64,000 nucleotides of DNA. Origin: Ricordea florida (Eukaryota; Cnidaria; Anthozoa; Corallimorpharia; Ricordeidae). The notes under the pieces were generated by a model that worked only from the letters and a program-made list of their open reading frames with translations, searched no databases and was not told the origin of the DNA. The position numbers were made by a program, and so were the translations under genes. Of the stretch, positions 49,101 through 58,292 are shown piece by piece. The DNA is taken from the NCBI GenBank assembly GCA_949710005.1, contig OX453272.1, positions 2,993,633-3,057,632 on the forward strand, read 5' to 3'. The stretch's first letter is position 1, and every line of letters begins with the position of its first letter.

Positions 49101-49614
49101 ATAATTCATTTTTTTTTAATTTTATTCTACATTCCTTACAAGAAGCTTTTTGTTTACCGTGTTCACATATTTGCGAACCTACGCAATCTTTACATTGTTG
49201 TTTTTGTCTATTGTGTTCACATATTTGAGAGCCTTTACATTCTTTACAGCGATATTTAACTTTTCCATGTATACATATTTGTGATCCACCGCATTCTTTA
49301 CAAATATATTTAACTTTTCCATGTACACATATTTGTGCTCCTTTACAACTTTTGCAAAAATATTTAACATTATCATGAATGCATATTTGAGGCCCTCTAC
49401 ATTCTTTGCAAAAATATTTATGTTTTTCATGTATGCAAATATAAGGACAAGTAGTGGTGACTTTTTCAATTAAATTTATAATTTTTTCTTCTTCAAACTT
49501 TTTAAACTCATTAATAAAATCTTCTCTTAAATATAGTTTTGATCTTCCTTTAATTTTTAAATAACTCGCAATTCTTTTCAAATTTGTTTTACTCAAAGTT
49601 TCTAATTTTTCCAT
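49099..49614 (-). CDS. CxHx6Cx2C tandem zinc-binding repeat protein with a SAP-like N-terminus
   Basis: 171 residues. Residues 1-38 (LSKTNLKRIASYLKIKGRSK and following) resemble a SAP-type DNA-binding motif and the N-terminus of this element's own polymerase. From residue 58 there are six 18-residue repeats of the form ICxHxxxKxxCKxCxGxQ, each with C-x-H-x6-C-x2-C, enough to bind one zinc per repeat. Repeats of this kind are known to me from giant viruses and algae. The DNA repeats (54 bp) have diverged at silent sites, so the protein pattern is under selection. It starts 5 bp inside the right terminal repeat border, so its promoter lies in the repeat. Role unknown; nucleic-acid binding is likely. 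Confidence 0.8.
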   Translation of the reverse strand: MEKLETLSKTNLKRIASYLKIKGRSKLYLREDFINEFKKFEEEKIINLIEKVTTTCPYICIHEKHKYFCKECRGPQICIHDNVKYFCKSCKGAQICVHGKVKYICKECGGSQICIHGKVKYRCKECKGSQICEHNRQKQQCKDCVGSQICEHGKQKASCKECRIKLKKNEL

Positions 49615-49618
49615 CTTT

Positions 49619-50019
49619 AATTATTATTTTTTTCTTTTAAATCATTTTTATTTTTAAATTTTTATTAAATGTGCCAGGCCCGCGTATCATATTCACATCA
49701 GTTTTGCACCAGATTAGCCATGGTTTGACAAGGGTTTGATATAGGCTTGGCGCGCAACACACCTGGAATGTTTGATGAAGGTTTTATGAGGGCTTGGTGA
49801 AGGCTTGGCGCGCAACACACCTGGAAAGTTTAATGAAATTTGCCAGATCCGCGTATCATATTCACATCGGTTTGGTAAAGGCTTTATGTAGTGCTATGCG
49901 GGGTCCTTTTGCTAAAATCTTTATGAAATTCTCTATGAATCCTTTTGGCAAAATCTGATATAATTTTTTTTTTATAATTGTAATATAAGATGTGCCAGCG
50001 TCCCCATAAACACACATCA
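49619..50019 (-). repeat. Polinton right terminal inverted repeat (401 bp)
   Basis: Exact inverse of 34,879-35,279 as far as I could compare by eye. It is followed by CCCCA. A 51-codon open frame inside the repeat (both ends) is not called. Confidence 0.93.
49634..49643 (-). promoter_or_regulatory. GATTTAAA box in the right terminal repeat
   Basis: Mirror copy of 35,255-35,264, 19 bp before the ATG at 49,614. The terminal repeats therefore supply promoters to both outermost genes. Confidence 0.45.
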
Positions 50020-50207
50020 CCCCATTACTTTCCAATTTTTTAAAACCAGTTTCCATCTGAAAGGGGACCTACGCGCGTATTACTTTCTATTTTTATGGGC
50101 TACAATGCAAAGAGCAGTTATGAAATGATCCTCACAGTGTGAAAGCAATTTAAGCTGACCTGACCAAAAAAAAAAACATCAAAGAGCAGTTGATTAATTT
50201 TTCTTAC

Positions 50208-50291
50208 CTTACATCCAATATACTGCCCTTAATACCAACAACTCTAGTTTCGCATTCGAAGTAAATTGCAGGTTGATTCAAGTGATAAAAC
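50208..50291 (-). other. Exon-like unit, open copy
   Basis: On the minus strand TTTTATTACAG precedes and GATGTAAG|GTAAGA follows. The 84 nt are open in one phase (FYHLNQPAIYFECETRVV then GIKGSILDV). Two degenerate copies lie left of the Polinton at about 34,562 and 34,742. It may be an exon of the host element into which the Polinton jumped. No family is recognised. Confidence 0.3.
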
Positions 50292-50404
50292 CTGTAATAA
50301 AATAAACAACAAATTACTATTACTTTATATTAATCTTCAGAATTCGACTACACTGGCATAACCACAAACAACCTCCGAACGGTTTTCACGTTTTGCAATG
50401 TCTT

Positions 50405-51395
50405 AACGTAAGTCACAAAGACGTCACCGATGTTTTGCAAGATCTTAACAGAAGTCACAAAGACATCACCGATGTTTTGCAAGATCTTAAAAGAAGTCAC
50501 AAAGACATCACCGATGTTTTGCAAGATCTTAACAGAAGTCACAAAGACATCACCGATGTTTTGCAAGATCTTAAAAGAAGTCACAAAGACATCACCGATG
50601 TTTTGCAAGATCTTAACAGAAGTCACAAAGACATCACCGATGTTTTGCAAGATCTTAAAAGAAGTCACAAAGACATCATCGACGTTTTGCAAGATCTTAA
50701 CAAAAGAAGTCACAAAGACATCATCGATGTTTTGCAAGATCTTAAAAGAAGTCACAAAGACATGACCGATGTTTTGCAAGATCTTAACAGAAGTCACAAA
50801 GACATCACCGATGTTTTGCAAGATCTTAACAGAAGTCACAAAGACATCACCGATGTTTTGCAGGATCTTAAAAGAAGTCACAAAGACATCACCGATGTTT
50901 TGCAAGATCTTAAAAGAAGTCACAAAGACATCATCGACGTTTTGCAAGATCTTAAAAGAAGTCACAAAGACATCATCGATGTTTTGCAAGATCTTAAAAG
51001 AAGTCACAAAGACATCACCGATGTTTTGCAAGATCTTAACAGAAGTCACAAAGACATGACCGATGTTTTGCAAGATCTTAACAGAAGTCACAAAGACATC
51101 ACCGATGTTTTGCAAGATCTTAACAGAAGTCACAAAGACATCACCGATGTTTTGCAAGATCTTAACAGAAGTCACCAAGATATCATCTTTGTTTTGCACG
51201 ATCTCTTAAAAAGTCGCAAAGACATCCTCGTTGTTTTGCACGATTTTAGCAGAAGTCACAAAGACATCACCGATGTTTTGCAAGATCTTAAAAGAAGTCA
51301 CAAAGACATCACCGATGTTTTGCAAGATCTTAACAGACGTCACAAATACATCATAGATGTTTTGCAAGATCTTAACAGAAGTCACAAAGACACTA
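50405..51395. repeat. 42-bp minisatellite, about 23 copies, open in three frames
   Basis: The unit begins GATGTTTTGCAAGATCTTAA and ends AGAAGTCACAAAGACATCACC. Because 42 is a multiple of 3 and the unit lacks stops in them, two + frames and one - frame stay open: 14-residue repeats SHKDITDVLQDLNR (+, 371 codons from 50,393), MFCKILTEVTKTSP (+) and VFVTSVKILQNIGD (-). Units alternate AACAGAAG and AAAAGAAG. One unit (about 50,700) has a 3-bp insertion that keeps frame. No start context, splice sites or conserved flank support translation, so this is a repeat, not a gene call. Confidence 0.9.
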
Positions 51396-51399
51396 TCAT

Positions 51400-54300
51400 T
51401 GTTTCCATTCGTGGCGCTGCCTTTGGCAATAAGCAACCTTCTCCTGCAAGAATGACCTCTCTAGTTGGTTCTTCTCAGAGCCTCCTCTATTGGAAAGTAA
51501 AGAAGTAATGTTCAAAGGTAAAGATTATTTACTAAATGGTCCTGTTTCTTTAATACTGACCCACATACATATTTCTAAAACTTCTCCAGAGATAGCAGCA
51601 ACATATTTGTCACTTTCTACTCTCTTTTTTGTGCCATTGACCTGCATCAAAGTTATCCGACCTCTCTCTTCCTTAAAGTGCTACTAAAACAAAATTTTCG
51701 TATTCTTTGTTATTTGTTCAATTCATGGTTTCGAACCTGCTTAAAATCATGGTGACCTTTATTTTTGAAAATACACAACGGAAAGTGCTCGTTTTGGTGG
51801 TAAAAATCGGCTTTTTTGGAGCCAAACCATGTCCGGGACCTGGAGCCGAGTTTAGCAACCTTGTAACGTCACTGGTTGTGTACATGTCGGGAGCGCGGAA
51901 GATTCTCTCTCGTTTTCATTAGAACTAATGCGTGTATTTTCCTGTTCCTCAAACTTTTAAACTCCTAATTTTTGTCCATCACAAACGGAAAATGCACAAT
52001 ATAGAAGTCTGAGAGTGCGTTAAGTTCTTTTCTACTTTAAATGAGTGCAACAGATACACGGTCACGGTCTGCAAGGCTTGAGTTGAATACTCGGAAGGCA
52101 TATCAAAGGACAGAAAAGTGGACTTGTCGCTGTGTTCGCCCAAGAGGACTAAAAATATTGTAATGTCCTCGATCGAGGGTCGTCTTTATGCTAGTCGAGT
52201 GTTACGGAAACCAGCGGGAATCACGCACTACTCTTTCACTATGAAGTTATCGATATACTTGCGCATAACTTACAGTTGGTGGTAAACTTTAAGTGGTTTT
52301 AATATCTGTTTTGTTTTAAAATCGTCTTTAATAGATTTGAAAACGTTTTATATCAGTTACAAAACAAGCAATGCATGAGAACATAAAAAGGTTGCATTGC
52401 GCAGCAGGAAATAAACAAAGAAATTAGAATTAACTTGCATATCAGTCAGAATGTCATACCTCAACAATGTCACGCTTTCTATCTTGGAAATAATAGACAA
52501 AAATCTTTGTTATGTTAGACAGAAGACTTGTTTCCTTCGAAAAATGTTTATGATAATTACCGCTGTTCTGATAGACCGCAATCTTGAGCTTCGATTCAAA
52601 CAAGAGCGCTACTTGTGTTTTAGAGCAGCGTTCTGTCGCCTGTCGATTGGGAAATAAGCATCCGAAAAGTAAGATCTTTGAAATAAAAAATAGGGTCATA
52701 TCCTCGAAAGCTTAACCAATAATGAACAAGTGAAGCCAGAATTCGACTTGATCATGTAATGCTTGGAAGGTTACGAATATGTGTTTCGCGGTCAAAACCT
52801 TCAAGGTCAAATGACCTAATATCTTGTACACTGACTGTATAGAAGCAAATCTCATCAGGAATAGCATTGTTTCCGGAGAGCTGTTGTCCGAGTAAGCTAC
52901 GCTTTCTTAAGTCACTTCTCGAAGTTTTATTTTTATCGTATTCAAATGCATTTTTCTTTCAACAAGGCGAAGTTTTACAGGCTGTACATGAACAATTACC
53001 GCGCCGGCGTTTTTCACGCGTCTTGGTAAACCATAGTTAGTAGAGGAGACTAACTATGGGTAAACCGAGCCAACTACAAACAGTGTTTTGACAGTTTTAC
53101 CACACCTTTCACTGTGCTTTGCTGAACAAATTTCTCTGGGTGTACGTTTACAGACCGAACGTGACATCAGTGTTTTCAATCAGAAATTTAACTAAGAAGA
53201 TTCAAATTACAATGCGCCCAACCTTCAAAAATGACGGGAGTCGATGACCTTTCTTACATTGCCGTTCTCGCCAAATTTTTAAAGATGCAGTTAATGTCTC
53301 TGAGAAGAGGATGATGCGACGGAATGCTGTAATCCCTTGATTCAACAGAAAGCAACATTCCTCGCGGGCAGCGTTGCGTGACGAGACAGGTTTGTTTCAG
53401 TTTCGAGATGAAAGGTTGCTGACGGATAAACACATATATGGAATTCTAGAGAAAGGCAACCGGTTTTCGTTTTCGTGGCTCGCACGATTGGTCCGGCGGT
53501 TCCTATACAGATTCGAACAACAATTTACCAGGCAAAAAAAAAATGTAAATCCCCCTGAAGCCATTAACCCAAGCCTACTTAGCTGGCTGTGTTTTTGGGG
53601 GAGCACGCAAGCTATAACGCGGCGAAGACGAGCGACGAATCTCCACGCGCTCCCTCATGTTCTCGACTCGCGCGCGCTCCCCAACAAAAACGCCAGCTAC
53701 ACAAGCTACATCAAGCCAAACTATTTGACATAAATTTTTCTTACCCTGAGACGTTCCGGTTCTTTTCCCACTCACTGATTTCAATCAGTGTAGGTCCAAA
53801 AGATCTAGGAAAATTCGGAAGAGATATATTTTAGTTAACAAGCACTAAGGGATTTTCCAAAATACAGTGATTCGGAAGGCAGTTTAAGTCTGACAACGCT
53901 CAGCCGGACCGCTCTTGAAAATTTGATGACTAGTTAACTTGCTGTACTATGCTGTATCACATACACTATTAATTTAGACTTTTCACAGATTTCAGAGAGA
54001 AAACCTTAGCAACTACCACGGCGGTTAAATTGCTTGATCTTGTGCGTTTGAAAAAGAAATACAGTATTGCTGCTATGCTATTCCATTAGCGGAAAGAAAG
54101 TAGTTGCTTACCGCAAAACGTAGATTCTGCTCCCGTTACTCCAAGAAAACAGCAAATCTGGAGCCAAAAACTTCCAAGGTCTACGTAAAAGCCCAAAATT
54201 TGGATATGATCGATTCCTGCCGCTCTCTCTGGACACACCGGTGAAAGCGGGTGGTAGGATATTAAATAAAGGGGCGTAGTGCGTCAATTTAACAAAACAA

Positions 54301-54409
54301 ATGCCATGCGCATGAATCCCTGTATTTTAAGCGCGCCATGGCTGACGTTAACAATAGACAGGTAAAAATTGTCATTTTCCCAACAAATTGCGAAAAATTT
54401 CAAAGGGGC
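51400..54409. other. Intergenic, no supported gene
   Basis: Open frames are short or start at GTG (for example 53,374-53,733) and show no domain. A small hairpin, CCATAGTTAGT...ACTAACTATGG, lies at about 53,033-53,058. Nothing else was recognised. Confidence 0.4.
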
Positions 54410-54607
54410 TGCGAGCCAGGAAGTGGGCGTGTAGTGTCATCTTCCATGATCCAGCCAACAGAAGTTTCGGTAGAAAAAATAGCCAGCAAGCAATCATTCG
54501 TACCTAATTCCCAGCCATTTATTCTTCTTAGATACAATACTTCCCAGCCAGCATAGTGATGCCTGAGGAACGGGTATTTTGCATATCGGCTCCACTGAGC
54601 ACTCCTG
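54410..54607 (-). mobile_element. Left-type end of an inner-family transposon, inverse orientation
   Basis: Read from 54,607 inward: CAGGAGTGCTCAGTGGAGCC, then AATACCCGTTCCTCAGG and GCTGGCTGGGAA. This aligns position by position with the left end of the inner element (15,286: end, GTTCCGCAG, then GCTGGCTGGGAA). Further CCAGCC motifs extend to about 54,410. Fragment or remote end; see findings for the possible partner at 33,912. Confidence 0.6.
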
Positions 54608-55456
54608 AGGAGATATAATGCAACTGGGAAAATTGTTTATTATCAGGAGGGGGGTGGGATCGAAAAACTTGCCTCACTGAGAGAAATATCGCACAATACA
54701 AATTAGCTCTAGCCCCCCTCCAAATTTCCCAACAGTTATGACGAATCCCCCCTCCCCCCAACCACCACCTACAGATATAAGTCTTGTCATATTCTTACTA
54801 AATCAGTCCGGAAAGTAATAAGTATAACTTAGTGAAATATCTTTGGTAATTGAATCTTAACTCATTTCCATACGCCCAAAAATGAAGCAAATTGACAGAC
54901 ATTTCATTTTTATTTAATATCTCCGCAGATATTTACAGCAGTGATCAAAGATATACCTCATTTTGTAGGGTACAAAATAGGCTTTCCATTTTGCCAAATT
55001 TACAGAACGTATGCATACAATTTGCATATAAATCCCCATAAACAAAGACGCCAGCCAATTGCTGAAAAAAGTTAAACGAAAAAAGTTTTTCTTTTTTATC
55101 TGGTATCATTTCTTTCAAATCTGCCTGAAAAATAGTAAATACAGAATTTAATACAATTTAATTTCTAAACAAAAAATCGATATAAGTTTGTTTTTCAAAA
55201 TTTCCGGGGAGCTATATCCATATGGGAATGTCCATCAGAAAATGATGTCAAATGATAGGGAAAACCCTCCTCCTTAACCCTTCCTCGTGCTCTAAAATCA
55301 GAATTTAAAAATTCGTCACGAATCTGTCACTAAAGCATACAAGCTAAAATTCATCAGGTAACTGGGTGCGTTCATTTAGGTCCTGTCTGCCAAATTGGGA
55401 AGTAATAGGAAGTAACGTAATATTTTGGTGAGTTTTCTAAATCATGAGTCATATAT

Positions 55457-55560
55457 CAAGAGTACCTAGCGGAGCCGCTCCTCCAAATACCCGCTCCGCA
55501 GACCGTACTGAGCTGGCTGGGGAATTTCCGTTTGAGCCAGAACCTTGCTAGCTTTTTTCT
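55457..55560 (+). mobile_element. Left-type end of an inner-family transposon, solo
   Basis: CAAGAGTACCTAGCGGAGCC, AAATACCCGCTCCGCAG and GAGCTGGCTGGGGAA follow in the order of the other left-type ends. The first bases are decayed (CAAG for CAGG). No right-type end in matching orientation follows. Confidence 0.55.
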
Positions 55561-55933
55561 GAAATACCGATAAACTTGCTCGCATATTGAATTAAAACAT
55601 AAAAACTTGCTGTGAAAAGAATGGCATGCTTTATTTCTAGCTGACCTGCAGCCTTTTGCAGTTAGCCTACGTGTAGCCGCACCCTCCCCCTGAAGGAAAA
55701 AACGGGAGGAGGGAACGTCTACGAAAACCTGACACAAATCGTGTTATGTGACGTCACCCTTTAGCAAGAAAATTTGTAGTACTTTTTCATTGGTGAGCCA
55801 TTTTCTCAATACTTACATGAACTCTGATTGGCTTAAGTCTGTTATAGTCTCGTGAGAACCATAAAAGAAAATGCCGAGCTAACCGTGTCCTCGCACAACA
55901 ACGAGCTATATCGCGGCTTTGACTTTTTCTTGA

Positions 55934-56087
55934 GCGGCTCTCGGAATAGAGAAATTTCATGGAGAACAGGAGAAAGCCATCGATTTGTTTCTTGAAAGGA
56001 AGGATATCTTCGTTTCTCTACCAACCGATTCCGGGAAGTCGATAATATTTCAAGTGATACCGTTGATGGCCTCTGCTCTTTGGTTTA
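55934..56087 (+). pseudogene. RecQ-like helicase fragment (N-terminal Walker A region)
   Basis: An open + frame without start codon encodes GIEKFHGEQEKAIDLFLERK, then DIFVSLPTDSGKSIIFQVIPL. This matches the RecQ-family start: Q-motif-like FxGxQExAIxxFLxxKD and Walker A PT(G)SGKS, here PTDSGKS with Gly to Asp. The match ends where the Penelope-like fragment begins (about 56,088), so the helicase was cut by that insertion. The surrounding element may have carried the helicase. Confidence 0.55.
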
Positions 56088-56610
56088 AAAAAGTTGACAG
56101 GCCTACACGACTCCCGCTGTTCGCAAGTGTAGGGTTTCTTTGCCTTTAGAGTTTGGGTCTCACGAGTATGTCCTTGAGCGATTTTCCTCTTTTGTACGAG
56201 ATGATGGGAGGCTCTTTGTATATCTGACTTAGTAAAGGTTGATCTTGTATTAAATGCCATTTTTTCAATAAGATTCTTTTTAAATAGGCACCGTTAGGTG
56301 GTATTGTGTGACAAAAGGAAGAATTATCTTGTGGGTTCGTTTATTTTGTTGAAGAGCCGACTTTCTCTCTTCGAATTTCACTTCTGAGAGGACTTTATTC
56401 ACCAGAATATCAGGATAACCTCTCGTGTAAAGGCATGATCTGAATGCTACAATATTCACTTCAAAAGTATTTTTTGAAGAGTTAGTTCGAAGCAGCCTAA
56501 GTGCTTCGCCTTTGATGAAGCCTTTACTGACCCCTGGTGGGTGGCAGGAAGCGAAATGTGTGTACTGAAATGTTTCTGTCGGCTTGTAGTGAACGTGAGT
56601 TCGCAAGTCC
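56088..56610 (-). mobile_element. Penelope-like reverse transcriptase C-terminal fragment, frameshifted
   Basis: Minus-strand frames read, in order, THVHYKPTETFQYTHFASCH with ALRLLR and TRGYP (56,280-56,606), then LKRILLKKWHLIQDQPLL with PPIISYKRGKSLKDILV (another frame, about 56,165-56,280), then KKPYTCEQRESCRPVNFF (third frame, about 56,088-56,145). This is the known order of the C-terminal part of Penelope-like RTs, up to the Cys-rich link before the GIY-YIG nuclease. Two or more frameshifts and no RT core: a dead fragment. Confidence 0.7.
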
Positions 56611-56630
56611 AGGATAGATCTTTGTCTAAA

Positions 56631-56925
56631 CAGGAGTACCCAACGACCGTTTCAGGGAAAATTAATCCTGCTATGTTCTAAACTTCAGCTGAGTGTCGCC
56701 ACGTCAATCTTAGTTAATATTTAACTTTACTGGGAAAAAAATACCCGCTCTTCACTGCCAGCGAGCAAGCCTTTTAAGAAACAAAAATCCCAGCCAGCTA
56801 TAAGTGTGACCTTTATCAACGAGCCAGGAAAGTTAAAAATTGCAAAGTCAGCCAGTGTGAAGAAAATTTTCCCATCTTGCCAGCCAGCAGTCGCGTGTGC
56901 AGGCTCTAAGCCAGCCAGCCTATTT
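56631..56925 (-). mobile_element. Right-type end of an inner-family transposon, inverse orientation
   Basis: CAGGAGTACCCAACGACC opens the copy; TTAACTTTACTGGGAAAAAA, CCGCTCTTCA, and four CCAGCCAGC-type motifs follow as in the right end of the inner element. The winged-helix exon at 57,137-57,601, on the minus strand 0.2 kb further in, is oriented as a last gene of such an element would be. Confidence 0.6.
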
Positions 56926-57136
56926 TTGAAATAAATTTTGCAAAAAAAAAAAACAGACTTGGGATGTTTCCCCAATACTTGTACGAAAATTAAATGTTTT
57001 TTTTTAGCTACATTCTTTATTGTTGAGGAAGTTCGTAGGTTTTATTGATAAAATCAATCATTTATATATAAAAAATGTTAATAACTTGGTAGGTACTGTG
57101 CATATTTGCCCATAGTGTTTGAGATCGAAGAAAATT

Positions 57137-57601
57137 TCATTTTTTTATTGCATGAAATAACATTGTCAATTTAGGAATTTTAAAATCTTGAAAAACTAAA
57201 TATTGTTCGTCAAGTTCTTCTTTGGCGATGAAGTCCTTTTCCCCTCCCTCGCAATAGAACGCCTCAGTCCATTGCTGAACTGTTTTGGCGTCAAGGGTGC
57301 TCTTTGCTTTCTTCGTATGTGACACATCAGAAGACGTAACTGATTTTAATGAATTGTTATCGGCCTTGAAACCTAAACCCCTGTATGCTGAACGACGCCC
57401 CTTCTTGAGTACTGGTTTAACCGTTTTGTAACCTACGTTTGTCAGTGCAATACCAAGGCAAGAAAAAAACTTTTCTCTGCTCACCAGACCACCATTCATG
57501 TAAGTGAAGAAGCTTCCCCACAGCTCCTCTTTTGGGATCGTGTTGCAGTCAACTTCCACTTTGGTCAAACAGTCCATCATCCAACGCTCTACGTCCGCAA
57601 C
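57137..57601 (-). CDS. Terminal exon encoding an RFX/D5-C-like winged helix
   Basis: Minus strand. The exon starts after TTGTTAG (AG at 57,603-57,602) in frame, giving VADVERWMMDCLTKVEV before the first ATG used by simple ORF finders. It encodes about 154 residues and stops at 57,137. The W-x(3)-C-L pattern, KEELWGSFFTYM, REKFFSCLGIAL and RRSAYRGLGFK match the RFX-type or poxvirus D5 C-terminal winged helix (helix, Arg-Phe, wing ending in Y-x-G-hydrophobic-x-hydrophobic-K). The C-terminal 60 residues are unrecognised. Upstream exons were not found. Adjacent to a right-type transposon end, so probably transposon-encoded rather than a host RFX gene. Confidence 0.55.
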   Translation of the reverse strand, partial: VADVERWMMDCLTKVEVDCNTIPKEELWGSFFTYMNGGLVSREKFFSCLGIALTNVGYKTVKPVLKKGRRSAYRGLGFKADNNSLKSVTSSDVSHTKKAKSTLDAKTVQQWTEAFYCEGGEKDFIAKEELDEQYLVFQDFKIPKLTMLFHAIKK

Positions 57602-58189
57602 CTAACAACGATTCTACAATACATATTAATTGTTTTAACTTTGTTCACTTGTCGCTTCGTAACCTCACGTGAGATCGTACACGAAATACTATCCCGCGCC
57701 AAAGGTACCCACACCAAATTTTCGTGTTACCATGGTAACACGAGACAAAAAAAGCGACATCATTATTTATTGTCTGCACGAATTTACTTCCAAGCCATTT
57801 TTGGTTATTTAAGTGGCAGATATATTTTTCATTTTTGGTTTATGAATCAAGTGTGTTGCAAAATTTTTGTTTGATTTTACTTTTCTTCAGGATGGTCACC
57901 ATTGCAATAATTTTTATTAATTAATTAATTTATTTTTTATTTGTTTATTACAACACATGGCTTGGTAGATCATGTGAGCTACCCGAAACCTTTACAGGGG
58001 GTTCAACTGCATTGTGCTTATACCTTCCCTGCAAGTCCCAGGCCCTCTCCGAATAAATCAATACGCAAGCAGAGAAAGGGCATAAAAATCATATTTACAA
58101 AGAAATATTTTATTTCCTTATTGTAGCGCAGGACCTCTGCAACTCCTTTATCCTATTTACAATTAATATTCGATTATTATTATTATTAT

Positions 58190-58221
<32 letters not shown>

Positions 58222-58260
58222 TAATTATTATTATTATTAGTAGTAGTAGTATCCTGTATA

Positions 58261-58292
<32 letters not shown>

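Larger units (their letters stand above)
34879..50019. mobile_element. Maverick/Polinton, apparently intact, 15.1 kb
   Basis: Bounded by 401-bp inverted repeats with no difference that I could find, and flanked by CCCCA (34,874-34,878 and 50,020-50,024). Mavericks usually make 6-bp duplications; the sixth base differs here (CCCCCA against CCCCAT). Thirteen open reading frames are tightly packed: polymerase B, integrase, capsid, ATPase, penton-like and a membrane-protein set. All long frames are unbroken. Together with the matching repeats this means a recent insertion, and possibly a competent element or endogenous virus-like genome. No adenoviral-type protease gene is present. Confidence 0.95.

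Noticed and set aside
49862-50056. Open frame across the Polinton right terminal repeat (and its mirror)
   Set aside because: It lies in the inverted repeat, crosses the element boundary and shows no family resemblance. The frame is a by-product of AT-rich repeat sequence.
50393-51508. 371-residue coiled-coil-like repeat protein
   Set aside because: Three frames are equally open across the 42-bp repeat, so no frame can be preferred from the sequence alone; reported as a repeat and a finding instead.
53374-53733. 119-codon frame starting at GTG
   Set aside because: No ATG, no domain, no splice context, and a competing minus-strand frame of equal quality.
55457-56631. Pairing of the left-type end at 55,457 with the right-type end at 56,631 as one small element
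   Set aside because: Orientation is wrong: the right-type end at 56,631 faces inward to higher coordinates, so it belongs to a different copy.
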